A stretch of DNA of 64,000 nt, taken from assembly GCF_900115615.1 (NCBI RefSeq), contig NZ_FOXB01000005.1, positions 1 to 64,000 on the forward strand, read 5' to 3'. This document shows positions 1 to 8,717 of this stretch, one piece after another (positions within the stretch are counted from its first letter, which is position 1; each line of letters starts with the position of its first letter). The notes beneath the pieces were generated by a model. It searched no databases. It had not been told where the DNA came from and worked only from the letters and a program-made list of their open reading frames with translations. The DNA is from Hydrogenimonas thermophila (GTDB lineage Bacteria; Campylobacterota; Campylobacteria; Campylobacterales; Hydrogenimonadaceae). Position numbers and translations under genes: made by a program.

Positions 1-277
1 AAGCTGTCTCTAATTCATCTTTATCTACTATCTCAAAAAAATCATATAATCTTGATCTCCCAGGTATTCGTATAAACTCTACTCCTAGTAATTTTTTTAT
101 CTCCTTCCTTTTAGCGTTTGCTTTCATCCATTTATATACCTCTATTGGATTCTTTGCTCCCATTAATATAGCTATTATCGATAAAAACATTATTACCGGC
201 AAACTATACTGTCTCCCCTGTGGTCTTGCCTGTTCTGATATATGCTCTTTTAAAATTTTCAATAATTCTGGCTCCAT
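1..277 (-). CDS. ISAs1-family transposase, N-terminal 92 residues (partial at window edge)
   Basis: The ATG at 277 is preceded by a GGGAG Shine-Dalgarno about 6 bases upstream, and the frame stays open to the window edge. The visible protein starts MEPELLKILKEH and carries the GRQYSLPVIMFLSIIAILMG block, then NPIEVYKWMKA and SRLYDFFEIVDKDELE. This pattern (GR.Y.L..ll.l..la.l.GA....i..w) is the DDE_Tnp_1-associated N-terminal domain of ISAs1-type transposases. The catalytic DDE part lies outside the window, so intactness is unknown. It is likely the agent that broke the neighbouring chemoreceptor gene. The family call is by motif recognition, not by search. Confidence 0.75.
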   Translation of the reverse strand, partial: MEPELLKILKEHISEQARPQGRQYSLPVIMFLSIIAILMGAKNPIEVYKWMKANAKRKEIKKLLGVEFIRIPGRSRLYDFFEIVDKDELETA

Positions 278-310
278 TTTTTCTCCCGATATAAATATAC
301 TTTTTTGGCT
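1..310 (-). mobile_element. Insertion sequence, ISAs1-like, right part only (runs off the window start)
   Basis: This stretch holds the 5' part of a transposase gene read leftward out of the window, and it lies directly against a chemoreceptor gene that loses its reading frame here. The exact IS end and target duplication cannot be seen because the other end is outside the window. The junction is somewhere between about 280 and 340. Family assignment rests on the transposase N-terminus only. Confidence 0.6.
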
Positions 311-736
311 TTATAGCAAAAAGTATTCCTTAGTATCGGAATGGGCTATTTTTAGCTTTTTTAAGTCATTGTTGAGTAAATCAAGCTTCTGTTTAAATTC
401 AGGTGAATATTTTGATAAATCAATGGAAGATAAAAGTATTTGATATTCTTTAATACGTTTATCTGTAAGTTTTCTCTGTTTAGGAAGCTTTGAGACAAAT
501 TTTTTTCCTTTACTTCCAACAAATCCAGCACTGGCTCCACGCTCTTTTTGTGTTTCGTGTATTAGTTGGCTAAGCTTTTCACTTAGTGTAACTAGCTCTT
601 TGACTTTTTCTACCTTGTTTTGAAATTTAAAATGCTCATTCAAATCACCACTTGTAAAATATAGAAGTGATAATGTTGGTAATATAATCAATAAGATCAT
701 TTTACCTTTAATTGTAAGTTTTGATAGTAGATTCAT
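311..736 (-). pseudogene. Methyl-accepting chemotaxis protein with NIT (nitrate/nitrite-sensing) domain, truncated by the adjacent IS
   Basis: The 141 visible residues begin with a membrane segment (about residues 12-28) and continue into a NIT-type sensor helix with the signature HETQKERGASAGFVGSKGKK followed by LPKQRKLTDKR. In this family such domains sense nitrate or nitrite in the periplasm and are followed by a second membrane segment, HAMP and an MCP signalling domain. None of these is present. The frame ends at 311, directly before the transposase leader. The remainder of the receptor is presumably on the far side of the IS, outside the window. The start ATG at 736 has GGGAAA upstream. 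If only this fragment is expressed it cannot signal to CheA. The last ten or so residues may be encoded by IS end sequence. Confidence 0.8.
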
Positions 737-890
737 AACTATTTCCCTTTTTTACATAATAAAGTTTTTCATTATCTTAAATAATATGCTTGACTATTGA
801 TACAGACATATGAATAACAATTGAATAACAATTCTAGTCAAAGTTAACTTAAATATTATTTGAGTCTATGATTTAAATAACAAGTATTTA

Positions 891-2060
891 TTAGGTTCTA
901 AATTGATTTAGTTTAACTGTAAGACTTTGTGCCATATTTTTCAAGCTATCTGTAAGTCTATTTATCTCTTTTACTCCATTATTGTTTGAAATAGAGTATT
1001 CACTTATAGTTTCTATACTCTCTACAATTTTTTTAGTATCATTTTGCAGGCTTAATGCATTTGAATATGATGCATCTGCAGTTTGGTATGATGTTTGCAT
1101 TAATTTTGTTGCATTATTTATTTTTACTTCTACATTTTTTGACTTATCAGACATATTTTGTACATTTTCAGTAAATTTAACCATTTGCTGAGTTGCATCA
1201 TTTATACCTTGAATTATAATGCTGATAGTGCCATCTATCTCTACGAGACTCTTTTGTGTACGTTCGGCAAGTAGTCTGACTTCATCTGCAACTACTGCAA
1301 AACCTCGTCCATGTGTTCCTGCACGAGCAGCTTCAATAGCAGCATTCAATGCAAGAAGATTTGTTTGTTCTGCTATTTCGCTGATCATATTTAAAATTCC
1401 TTTTATTTGGTCAGCATCATTCGACAGTTGATTAAGTTTATCTGATAAAATTGATTCTGTTTCTGCACTTGTCTGGATATTTGATACCATAGAATAAATA
1501 TCCTCTTTTGCCTTGTCTAAACTTTCATTTGCACTTTCTAAATCTTTTTTTGTCTGTTCAACCATTGCTACTGACTCTTCAAGTGATTTTTGCATCTGCA
1601 AGCCGCTAGATTTTACTTCATTAATAATATTCAACTCTTCTTCAGTCTTCTTTTCAATATTATTTGAAATGATAGATAGTTTTGATGAAATAGTACTATT
1701 TTCATTAGCAGAGTGTTTTGCTTCACTAACAGTGCTTTGAATTTTTTCTATAAACAGATCAATATATTGAGAGACTTCACCAATTTCATCTTTAGAATGT
1801 ATATTGAGCCTCTTTGTTAAATCACCATCTCCATCTGCTAAATCTTTTGCAATAGCCTTCATATTATTAAGTGGTGTAAGGATATATTTTTTTAATAGTA
1901 AAAAAGCTGCTACTTGTATTAAAATTGCTACAATAGAGTGTTCTGCCAATAGTTGTATAATGTCTTGATCTTTATTTATATATACAAAAATTATAGTTGT
2001 AGCAATATTTACATATAAGAGCTTTAAGTTAAACTCAAAAAAGATAGAGTGTTTATTCAT
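891..2060 (-). CDS. Methyl-accepting chemotaxis protein without a periplasmic sensor domain
   Basis: A complete 389-residue receptor. Two hydrophobic segments lie at about residues 10-28 and 42-57, separated by only a dozen residues, so there is almost no periplasmic loop. A HAMP linker follows (about 58-110, with [12 protein letters not shown]) and a long coiled-coil signalling domain. Its tip carries [20 protein letters not shown] and [16 protein letters not shown], the CheA/CheW-binding hairpin. With no ligand domain it probably senses membrane or redox state, or works with another receptor. The start has AAGGA eight bases upstream. It lies upstream of the broken NIT receptor on the same strand, with 154 bases between. 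Confidence 0.95.
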   Translation of the reverse strand: MNKHSIFFEFNLKLLYVNIATTIIFVYINKDQDIIQLLAEHSIVAILIQVAAFLLLKKYILTPLNNMKAIAKDLADGDGDLTKRLNIHSKDEIGEVSQYIDLFIEKIQSTVSEAKHSANENSTISSKLSIISNNIEKKTEEELNIINEVKSSGLQMQKSLEESVAMVEQTKKDLESANESLDKAKEDIYSMVSNIQTSAETESILSDKLNQLSNDADQIKGILNMISEIAEQTNLLALNAAIEAARAGTHGRGFAVVADEVRLLAERTQKSLVEIDGTISIIIQGINDATQQMVKFTENVQNMSDKSKNVEVKINNATKLMQTSYQTADASYSNALSLQNDTKKIVESIETISEYSISNNNGVKEINRLTDSLKNMAQSLTVKLNQFRT

Positions 2061-2517
2061 AAGTTATATCCTTATCCTTATTTTTTTCATGATTACTAAC
2101 ACAAGCATAATTAAACGGTATTTTTTATTTAATTCTTCTTAAATATATGTAGTTTTCTAATTAAAATTTTATTTATGAATTTATACAAAATTACAATTTA
2201 AAATAGCTAATTATAGATAGTTTAAGATATATTATACTTAACTAAAACGATATTTATAATATAATAATTTATTATTAATATATAGAGTTGTAATCAATAA
2301 ATAAAAGTTTTATTTTTTTATCAAAAATGGTTTAACTGTGTGGAAATATTGTATTAGGTACTATTTTAGACAAAATAATCAAAGGTTTTATTTTAACATA
2401 TGTAATATAAGAGGCAGGAAAGCTTCAGGCACTATTAATTAAAAATTTGTTATCAATATAATTAAATAAATTAACTAAAAATTTAGGATAATAAATAATT
2501 TGGAGTGAGCAAATATT
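2061..2517. other. AT-rich intergenic region between divergent signalling genes
   Basis: This 457-base stretch separates the minus-strand chemoreceptor from the plus-strand GGDEF/EAL gene. It is extremely A+T rich with many TATAAT-like hexamers, so promoters for both genes are probably here but none stands out. I see no ORF with a ribosome site, no RNA gene, and no strong hairpin. Confidence 0.5.
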
Positions 2518-4503
2518 ATGAATGAATTTCTTTCAAATAAAAAATTAGCTTTAAGAATAATTATATTTCTACTATTTTTGAGTCTATTTGCTGGTATATT
2601 GTTTAGTTTATTAATAAAAGAGATAGCTTTAACAAATTTAGCTCAAAATGATGCAAAGCAACGAAGTGAATTTATTTTTGAAATTATGATGGTAAAGATG
2701 CAAGAGGGATGGGGAAAAAAGGATCTTGAAAAAATTATAAATAGATTAAATAGAATGCATAAAGGACTTACTATAAAGTCTTACAGAAGTAGAAAAGTAG
2801 CAGAAATTTTTGGTGAATATAAAGATGAAAAAAGAGTTGTTGAATCTGATTCTTTAATTAAGAAAGCTATGAATGGAGAAGAGGTTTTTTATATTAACAA
2901 TGATGGTTCTGAAGTTAGATTTATTTATCCGATAAAAGTAAAAAAAGAGTGTATAAGCTGTCACTATAATACAAAAATAGGGGATGTTAATGGTGTACTT
3001 GATATCAAGTTCTCATCTGATGACATATCTATACCTTTAAATCAAATGATAACATACTTTTTAATCTTCTTATTGATTTTTATTATAATAATATTCGCTG
3101 TATTTTACTATGTAATTACAAAAAAAATGGTAGATCCAATAACTAGATTTACTCAGAAAATGGAACAAATTGCTCAAAGTAATAAAATAGATCAAAACAT
3201 TACAATTGACAGTAAAATATTGGAAATAAGAAAAATGGTGGCAGTTTTTAACCATTTAATTTCAAGAATACGTTTCTATTATGATAAATCTATTAAAAAC
3301 TCATATACAGATACGCTTACAGGTTTACCAAATTTTATGGCTTTACGAGACTATTTAAAAGATATAGACTCTCCTACAGCAGTTTTATTTAATATAGATA
3401 GATTAAAAGATTTAAATGATTTTTACGGTTATGAAGTAGGTGATTTTGTTATTTGTTCTCTTGCTGAAAGAATAGTTGAGTCTATAGATGAATCAGGAAA
3501 AGTATTTAGGCTTGGTGGTGATGAAATTGTTTGGATAAAAGAGGGAGATATAGATCTTTTTGAGCTTCTTGAGCTTCTTGAAAAGATTAATTATGAACCT
3601 ATTGATTATGAAGGTGGGGAAATATACATTTCTGTTCATTGTGGTATAGGAAAAGGGAAAAAAAGGTTGATAGAAAAAGCTTCAATAGCTCTTCAACTTG
3701 CAAAAGATAATAATAGACCTATTGAATTTATGAGTGACAAAGATGAAAATGAGGGTAAGAATGAGCTATATAGAGATAGGCTTGAGTGGACAAAAAAATT
3801 AAAAGAAGCTTTTGAAGATGATAGAATCCTTACATATTTTCAACCTATTTTGGAGGTAGGACTTGATAAGCCAAGAAAATTTGAAACGCTAGTACGTATT
3901 AAAGGTGAAGATGGCACTATCTACTCACCTGGCGAATTTATGAGTGCTGCTAAACACTCTCGTTTATATTTAAAAATGACTAGAACAATTGTTTTAAAAG
4001 CAATGACTTATATGAGAGAAAAACCGTATGAGTTTTCATTAAACTTGTCTATGGAAGATATAGCAGATCTTCCTACAAAAAATTATATTTTGGAGTTACT
4101 TAAATCTTTTCCTGAGCCAAATCGTGTAATATTTGAAATTTTGGAGACAGAAGAGATTGATGAGTTTGATTTAATTAGTGAATTTATCAAAGAAGCAAAA
4201 GAGATAGGAGCTAAGATAGCAATAGATGATTTTGGAAGTGGCTACTCTAACTATAACTATGTAATAAGATTAAACATAGATTATATAAAAATTGATAGTT
4301 CATTAATTCGTAATATTAGTAAAGATAAAAACAGTAAAGTTGTTGTTGAATCTATTGTTTGGACTGCTCATCAATTAGGACTGAAAACTATAGCTGAATA
4401 TGTAGATAGTAAAGAGATAATGGAAGAAGTAAAAAATATGGGTATCGATTTTATACAAGGTTACTATATAGGAAAGCCTATGGAAAATATAGAGAGTATT
4501 TAA
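2518..4503 (+). CDS. Membrane heme-sensor GGDEF-EAL protein (c-di-GMP turnover)
   Basis: 661 residues. An N-terminal membrane segment (about 12-33) leads into a periplasmic domain that ends in a c-type heme motif CISCH (145-149), resembling the DUF3365/Tll0287-type heme sensor. A second membrane segment (about 178-200) is followed by a HAMP-like linker, a GGDEF domain (about 262-405, signature GGDEI at 333-337) and an EAL domain (about 430-655). The EAL signature reads ETL (456-458). The metal and catalytic positions appear kept: NLS near 509, E540, DDFGSG 570-575, K591, E627 and QGYY near 647. No RxxD inhibitory site stands before GGDEI. It probably makes or degrades cyclic di-GMP in response to periplasmic redox or a gas ligand. 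Which activity dominates cannot be read from sequence. Confidence 0.92.
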   Translation: MNEFLSNKKLALRIIIFLLFLSLFAGILFSLLIKEIALTNLAQNDAKQRSEFIFEIMMVKMQEGWGKKDLEKIINRLNRMHKGLTIKSYRSRKVAEIFGEYKDEKRVVESDSLIKKAMNGEEVFYINNDGSEVRFIYPIKVKKECISCHYNTKIGDVNGVLDIKFSSDDISIPLNQMITYFLIFLLIFIIIIFAVFYYVITKKMVDPITRFTQKMEQIAQSNKIDQNITIDSKILEIRKMVAVFNHLISRIRFYYDKSIKNSYTDTLTGLPNFMALRDYLKDIDSPTAVLFNIDRLKDLNDFYGYEVGDFVICSLAERIVESIDESGKVFRLGGDEIVWIKEGDIDLFELLELLEKINYEPIDYEGGEIYISVHCGIGKGKKRLIEKASIALQLAKDNNRPIEFMSDKDENEGKNELYRDRLEWTKKLKEAFEDDRILTYFQPILEVGLDKPRKFETLVRIKGEDGTIYSPGEFMSAAKHSRLYLKMTRTIVLKAMTYMREKPYEFSLNLSMEDIADLPTKNYILELLKSFPEPNRVIFEILETEEIDEFDLISEFIKEAKEIGAKIAIDDFGSGYSNYNYVIRLNIDYIKIDSSLIRNISKDKNSKVVVESIVWTAHQLGLKTIAEYVDSKEIMEEVKNMGIDFIQGYYIGKPMENIESI

Positions 4504-4508
4504 ATTTA

Positions 4509-4739
4509 TTATTCACCAATAGTTATTTGAATAGTAGGTGTAAAACCATACTCTATTACATCTTCATTACAGTCACGATGATAAACTCCGGCAGCATCAT
4601 AATACTCGACGCAATCTCTGTACTTATGAGTACTTACACCAAATCGATGAATGCCATTTCCTTCTTCATGGAAATATATACACCCTTGTAATGATAGTAA
4701 CAATAATATAAATATTATGTAAATGCAAATTTTATTCAT
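4509..4739 (-). CDS. Small lipoprotein of unknown function
   Basis: 76 residues with a lipoprotein signal peptide: a hydrophobic run (residues 6-18) and the lipobox LQGC with Cys at about 20. The mature part is short and polar, has two further cysteines in the pair DCVEYYDAAGVYHRDC, and ends ITIGE. It is convergent with the GGDEF/EAL gene, five bases away, and divergent from pepD. No family recognised. The start lacks a strong Shine-Dalgarno, so expression is less certain than for neighbours. Confidence 0.6.
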   Translation of the reverse strand: MNKICIYIIFILLLLSLQGCIYFHEEGNGIHRFGVSTHKYRDCVEYYDAAGVYHRDCNEDVIEYGFTPTIQITIGE

Positions 4740-4799
4740 AGGTTTTATTATATACTTTCATATCTTAAAACTCAGGTTATAAATTTACTGGGAGTCAAA

Positions 4800-6080
4800 A
4801 TGCAAAATGTAATTGATATATTTAAAGATATTTGTAAAATACCTCATTGCAGTGGTAATACAAAAGAGTTAAAAGATTTTATAGTCTCTTTTTCTAAAAG
4901 CTTTGGCTACAGTGTTGAAACAGATGATGCAGGCAATATAATGGTAAGAGCCAAAGAAGCTAAAGTTACACTGCAAGCTCACTATGACATGGTATGCATA
5001 GGACATGCTCCAAATATTGAACCAATTGAAAAAGATGGGTGGATGTTTGCAAAAGATAGTTCACTTGGTGCAGATAATGGCATAGGTGTTGCAATGATGC
5101 TCTTTTTGATACAAAACAATACTAAAGCAGACTTTTTGTTTACGAATGATGAAGAGATAGGACTTATAGGAGCAGAGGCACTATCTTTGAGTATAAATAC
5201 GCCATACTTGCTAAATCTTGACAGTGAAGAGTTGGGAAAAGTATACATAGGTTGTGCAGGCGGAGAAGATATTTTTGTTAAAAAGGCTTTGGAGTGGGAG
5301 AGTGCCCCGGAGGATGGAAATTGGTTTTTGCTGGAATCTAGCGGACCTGGTGGACACTCAGGTGTCAATATAGCAGACAATATTCCAAATGCCATAACAG
5401 AACTTTGTCGAGTAATTTATGAAAATCCTGAAATGAGAGTTGCTAATATAAAGGGTGGAGAGCGTATAAACTCTATACCAAGATACGCTGAAGCTATTGT
5501 ATGGTTGCCTGATGGAATAGCTCTTAATAATAAAAACAGTTATGTACCAGCAACTCCTCTTTCAAATCGACCTGCTAAAATTTTGAAAGATGGTAAAAAA
5601 ATTGCTACAGAGCTTTTATCTTTTGCACATGGTGTTAGAGAGTGGAACACTTCTCTTGGCTTACCTCATACAAGTATAAACCTTGCAACAGTAAAGATTG
5701 AAGATGAGATTTGCATATCGCTATCTGGACGCTCAATGTCCAATGATACTCTTGCATCACTTACTATGCAAACAGTCGCCTGGTGGGAATTACTTGGTTA
5801 CTCTTGTACAACTGATGGAAAATATCCTGCTTGGGACCCGGTAGTAAATGAATTTAGTGAAAAAGTTCTTGAATGTTGTAAGACAAAGGTATCTAACGCA
5901 TCATATGCAGCTATTCATGCCGGACTTGAGTGTGCTCTTTTTGCCCAAAAATATCCAAATTTAAAAATTGCATCTATTGGTCCAACTATCCTTGATCCGC
6001 ATTCAGATCGTGAGCGTGTTGATCTTGATTCTGTTTTTAAGGTATTGAATATTATAGAACAAGTCATTAAGGACATATAG
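4800..6080 (+). CDS. pepD: Aminoacyl-histidine dipeptidase (peptidase M20C, PepD)
   Basis: 426 residues, slightly shorter than the roughly 485-residue E. coli enzyme. It hydrolyses Xaa-His and related dipeptides in the cytoplasm with two metal ions. Metal-binding and catalytic motifs are in order: QAHYDM (H61, D63), GADNGIG (D92), NDEEIG (catalytic Glu 118-119), LNLDSEE (D141), and AAIHAGLEC near the C-terminus. The lid/dimerisation domain contains SSGPGGHSG. A GGGAG Shine-Dalgarno precedes the ATG. It stands alone on the plus strand, and a stem-loop separates it from the next gene. Confidence 0.95.
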   Translation: MQNVIDIFKDICKIPHCSGNTKELKDFIVSFSKSFGYSVETDDAGNIMVRAKEAKVTLQAHYDMVCIGHAPNIEPIEKDGWMFAKDSSLGADNGIGVAMMLFLIQNNTKADFLFTNDEEIGLIGAEALSLSINTPYLLNLDSEELGKVYIGCAGGEDIFVKKALEWESAPEDGNWFLLESSGPGGHSGVNIADNIPNAITELCRVIYENPEMRVANIKGGERINSIPRYAEAIVWLPDGIALNNKNSYVPATPLSNRPAKILKDGKKIATELLSFAHGVREWNTSLGLPHTSINLATVKIEDEICISLSGRSMSNDTLASLTMQTVAWWELLGYSCTTDGKYPAWDPVVNEFSEKVLECCKTKVSNASYAAIHAGLECALFAQKYPNLKIASIGPTILDPHSDRERVDLDSVFKVLNIIEQVIKDI

Positions 6081-6103
6081 GTTCCACAATAATAAGATAT
6101 TAT

Positions 6104-6130
6104 GGGTCTCATATGAAAAAAAGGAGACCC
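6104..6130 (+). promoter_or_regulatory. Stem-loop that covers the Shine-Dalgarno of the downstream gene
   Basis: A perfect 7-base inverted repeat, GGGTCTC (6104-6110) and GAGACCC (6124-6130), encloses a 13-base A-rich loop. The right arm overlaps the Shine-Dalgarno AAGGAG (6121-6126) and ends one base before the ATG at 6132. If it folds in mRNA it would hide the ribosome site. There is no T-tract, so it is not a plain terminator for pepD. Confidence 0.6.
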
Positions 6131-6131
6131 A

Positions 6132-6587
6132 ATGAGAGTTGGTGACATTGTAATTGTAAGTGATTTGGGAGAGATGAAAATATATAGAGCTGCTCCACGT
6201 GATTTAGAGGCTGAGGCAGATTCAAAAAGTGAAAATATTAAACTTGATTTGATAGAGACTAAAGATTATCTTCTTTCTCACTGGAAAGTTCATGATTTAG
6301 TGAGTGATCAAGCAGGTAGGTTTAAAGGTGGTAATCAAGGTGAAAATCATGAGCTTATTAAAAATATTGAAGAGGATATTATAAAGACAGTTGCAAAGGA
6401 TATATCTAAAACTGTTTCTCAGGGTAAGGTGCAAAAATGGTTTTTAGGAGCTTCAGAAACAGTTTATGATCAGATTTTGGAAAAGGTGTCTAAATCTGCC
6501 AAAGAGACTCTTTTTTTAGGAGTAAAAAAAGATTTGGTAAAAACAGACAAAATCGATTTAATTAAAATCTTCAAGAAGAAGATTTAA
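6132..6587 (+). CDS. Host-attachment (Host_attach / baeRF-like) family protein
   Basis: 151 residues, cytoplasmic, no signal peptide. The layout fits the PF10116-type family: an N-terminal strand VGDIVIVSDLGEMKIYRA, the motif VSDQAGRFKGG (about residues 57-67), and a charged amphipathic C-terminal half with LGASETVYDQILEKV. The family name comes from early annotation of plant-associated bacteria. Structural relatives belong to the RNA-processing baeRF group, so the real role is open. The gene abuts nth tail to tail with zero bases between, and its ribosome site lies in a hairpin (6104-6130). Confidence 0.65.
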   Translation: MRVGDIVIVSDLGEMKIYRAAPRDLEAEADSKSENIKLDLIETKDYLLSHWKVHDLVSDQAGRFKGGNQGENHELIKNIEEDIIKTVAKDISKTVSQGKVQKWFLGASETVYDQILEKVSKSAKETLFLGVKKDLVKTDKIDLIKIFKKKI

Positions 6588-7235
6588 TCATTTAGCTTTA
6601 AAACTCTCTTTGCTTTTACAAAGATCTGTTAGAAAACAATCTTTGTCGCATTTGGGGTTTTTAGCTGTACAAATGTAACGCCCAAACAGAACCATTGCCT
6701 GATGTAAGCGATGCAAATCTGTCTTGAATTTTTCAACAAGATCCTTTTCTGTTTCCGTTACTGTTTTAGCCTTACTCAATCCCAACCTGTGAGCAACACG
6801 AAAGACATGGGTATCAACTGCCATTAAGTTTGCACCGGTGTATTCAATCATTACAACATTTGCAGTTTTTTGTCCAACACCAGGAAGTTTAACAAGCTCT
6901 TTTTCATCTAGAGGTATCTCTCCATTGTATTTTTCTATCACCATTTGAGCCATTTTTATAATATTTTTAGCTTTATTATTAAAAAAAGAGCAAGTTTTAA
7001 TAAGTTCTTTTACATCATCAAGCTCTGCAACTGCTAGTGATGAGACATCAGGATATGCTTTGAAAAGTGCCGGTGTAATTATGTTAACACGTTTATCTGT
7101 ACATTGTGCTGAGAGCATAACGGCTATTAGAAGTTCATACAGATTTTTATAGTTAAGTTCAGTAACAGAGTCAGGGTAGTGTTCTAAAAAACGTTGTTTA
7201 ATCTCTTCAATCTCTTTTTTTGTTGCAAGTTTCAT
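6588..7235 (-). CDS. nth: Endonuclease III (DNA N-glycosylase/AP lyase)
   Basis: Base-excision repair enzyme that removes oxidised pyrimidines and cuts the abasic site. It has the helix-hairpin-helix LPGVGQKTANVV with its catalytic Lys, the catalytic Asp in AVDTHVFRVAHR, and a C-terminal 4Fe-4S loop with the C-x6-C-x2-C-x5-C spacing (CTAKNPKC, KDC, LTDLC). The open frame extends upstream to 7277, but the Met at 7235 (MKLATKKEIEEI) has a GGAG eight bases upstream and matches usual family starts, so 215 residues are annotated. It shares its end with the convergent attachment-family gene. Confidence 0.95.
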   Translation of the reverse strand: MKLATKKEIEEIKQRFLEHYPDSVTELNYKNLYELLIAVMLSAQCTDKRVNIITPALFKAYPDVSSLAVAELDDVKELIKTCSFFNNKAKNIIKMAQMVIEKYNGEIPLDEKELVKLPGVGQKTANVVMIEYTGANLMAVDTHVFRVAHRLGLSKAKTVTETEKDLVEKFKTDLHRLHQAMVLFGRYICTAKNPKCDKDCFLTDLCKSKESFKAK

Positions 7236-7335
7236 ATAAAAATCTCCGTCAAAAAAACTTTTTGTGTATTTTGACATAAAATAGAGCTTTTAGATAGAAT
7301 AGTGCAAAAATCGTACTCTTTAAAAGGATGATGAG

Positions 7336-7869
7336 ATGGGTGCAAGAGAGTTAGCGAATTATAGTTATGAAGATTATCTACAAATTGTCCAGACAACACC
7401 GGAAAATGAGAGATATGAGCTGATTTTTGGTCATATATATGCAATGGCAGGTGCTAGTGCTATTCATCAAGATGTTGTTTTAAATATTGCATCTTTTTTT
7501 AAAAGTTTAAAGAAAGAGACAAATTGTTTTCCAAGAGTTGCTCCATTTGACTTAAAACTAGAGTGTGCAGGTAGTATAAATGTAGTTCAGCCAGATATTT
7601 TAGTTTACTGCAATGAAAAAGAGCTTCCTTGTGCTATATTTGAAGTTTTAAGTCCATCAACAGCATACAAAGATAAAACAGTAAAGAAAGATCTTTACGA
7701 GCAGTGTGGAGTTTTAAACTATTTTTTAGTTGACCCAGAAGCAAAAACAGTAGACAAGTTCCTTTTAAAGAGTAAAAAATATCACTATATAGGGTGTTAT
7801 GGCATTGATGATAAGATGGAAATAGAGTGTTTTGATATGGAAGTTGATGTTAAAGAGATGTTTGAGTAA
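7336..7869 (+). CDS. Uma2-family (DUF820) endonuclease-like protein
   Basis: 177 residues. It has the Uma2 core: YELIFGHIYAMAGAS, then NVVQPDILVYC (Asp 87), IFEVLSPSTAYKDK (Glu 103) and KKDLYEQCGVLNYFLVDP, the PD-(D/E)xK nuclease-like fold. Uma2 proteins are abundant in cyanobacteria and scattered elsewhere; their biological role is not settled. Start at ATG 7336, with AAAGG about a dozen bases upstream. It stands alone between nth and yebC, typical of a mobile accessory gene, but base composition is not obviously different from the neighbours. Confidence 0.85.
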   Translation: MGARELANYSYEDYLQIVQTTPENERYELIFGHIYAMAGASAIHQDVVLNIASFFKSLKKETNCFPRVAPFDLKLECAGSINVVQPDILVYCNEKELPCAIFEVLSPSTAYKDKTVKKDLYEQCGVLNYFLVDPEAKTVDKFLLKSKKYHYIGCYGIDDKMEIECFDMEVDVKEMFE

Positions 7870-7906
7870 AAAGTGTTTAATCAACAAAATTATATTTTAT
7901 AAAAGG

Positions 7907-7912
7907 TATAAT
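7907..7912 (+). promoter_or_regulatory. Sigma-70 -10 box for yebC
   Basis: TATAAT within GGTATAATACG, 31 bases before the yebC start, with a T-rich stretch upstream as usual in Campylobacterota promoters, which often lack a clear -35 box. Confidence 0.6.
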
Positions 7913-7943
7913 ACGCTCAAATTCTTTATAAGAAGGAATGTTT

Positions 7944-8657
7944 ATGGCAGGTCATAACAAATGGTCGAAAGTTAAGCATATTAAAGCTAAAGAGGATGCT
8001 AAAAAAGGCAAACTTTTTACCAAAGCTGTTCGTGACATAACTACTGCGGCAAAAGCTGGAGGAGGCGATCCAGATACAAATGCAGCTTTGCGTTTGGCAA
8101 TTGAGCGCGCTCGAGCTGTCTCTATGCCAGCTGAAAATATTCAACGAGCCATTGACAAAGCAACTGGTAATCTAAAGGGTGTTAACTATGAAGAGATTAC
8201 CTATGAAGGTTATGGTCCAGGTGGTGTAGCGATAATGGTTGAAACTATGACTGATAACAAAAACCGCACTGTTGCATCTGTTAGGCACGCATTTAACAAA
8301 TCTGGCGGAAGTTTGGGTACAAGTGGAAGTGTCTCTTGGATGTTTGAAAAAAAGGGTATCATAACAGTAGAGAGAAGTGACAAAGATGATGAAGTTATGG
8401 AAGCTGCTTTAGATAACGGTGCTAGTGACATTAAAGAGTTTGATGAGGTTTTAGTCATAGAGAGCGAACCTGCAGATTTTGATACTCTTTTACAAGCTGT
8501 TGAAAAAGTTGGTGTAAACATATTGGAAAGTTCAGTAGGTTTGGTTGCTACAAATACAATAGATGTTGATGATGAGACTGCTGTAAAAGTTGAGAAACTA
8601 ATAGATATGTTGGAAGAAGATGATGATGTCCAAAATGTTTATCACAATATGGAGTGA
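7944..8657 (+). CDS. yebC: YebC/PmpR-family protein (TACO1-like translation or transcription factor)
   Basis: 237 residues with the universal N-terminus [20 protein letters not shown] and the motif [20 protein letters not shown]. Family members were described as transcription regulators and, more recently, as factors that relieve ribosome stalling on proline-rich stretches. They act in the cytoplasm. An ATG at 7938 is in frame, but the Shine-Dalgarno AGAAGGA ends at 7937, directly against it. The ATG at 7944, six bases further, is therefore the likely start. A TATAAT box lies at 7907. The acidic tail ([15 protein letters not shown]) is normal for the family. Confidence 0.95.
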   Translation: MAGHNKWSKVKHIKAKEDAKKGKLFTKAVRDITTAAKAGGGDPDTNAALRLAIERARAVSMPAENIQRAIDKATGNLKGVNYEEITYEGYGPGGVAIMVETMTDNKNRTVASVRHAFNKSGGSLGTSGSVSWMFEKKGIITVERSDKDDEVMEAALDNGASDIKEFDEVLVIESEPADFDTLLQAVEKVGVNILESSVGLVATNTIDVDDETAVKVEKLIDMLEEDDDVQNVYHNME

Positions 8658-8717
8658 TTAACTTTTATTAATCAATGTTTTAGTACAATTTCTTAACTCA
8701 ATCACAAAAGGAAAAAG

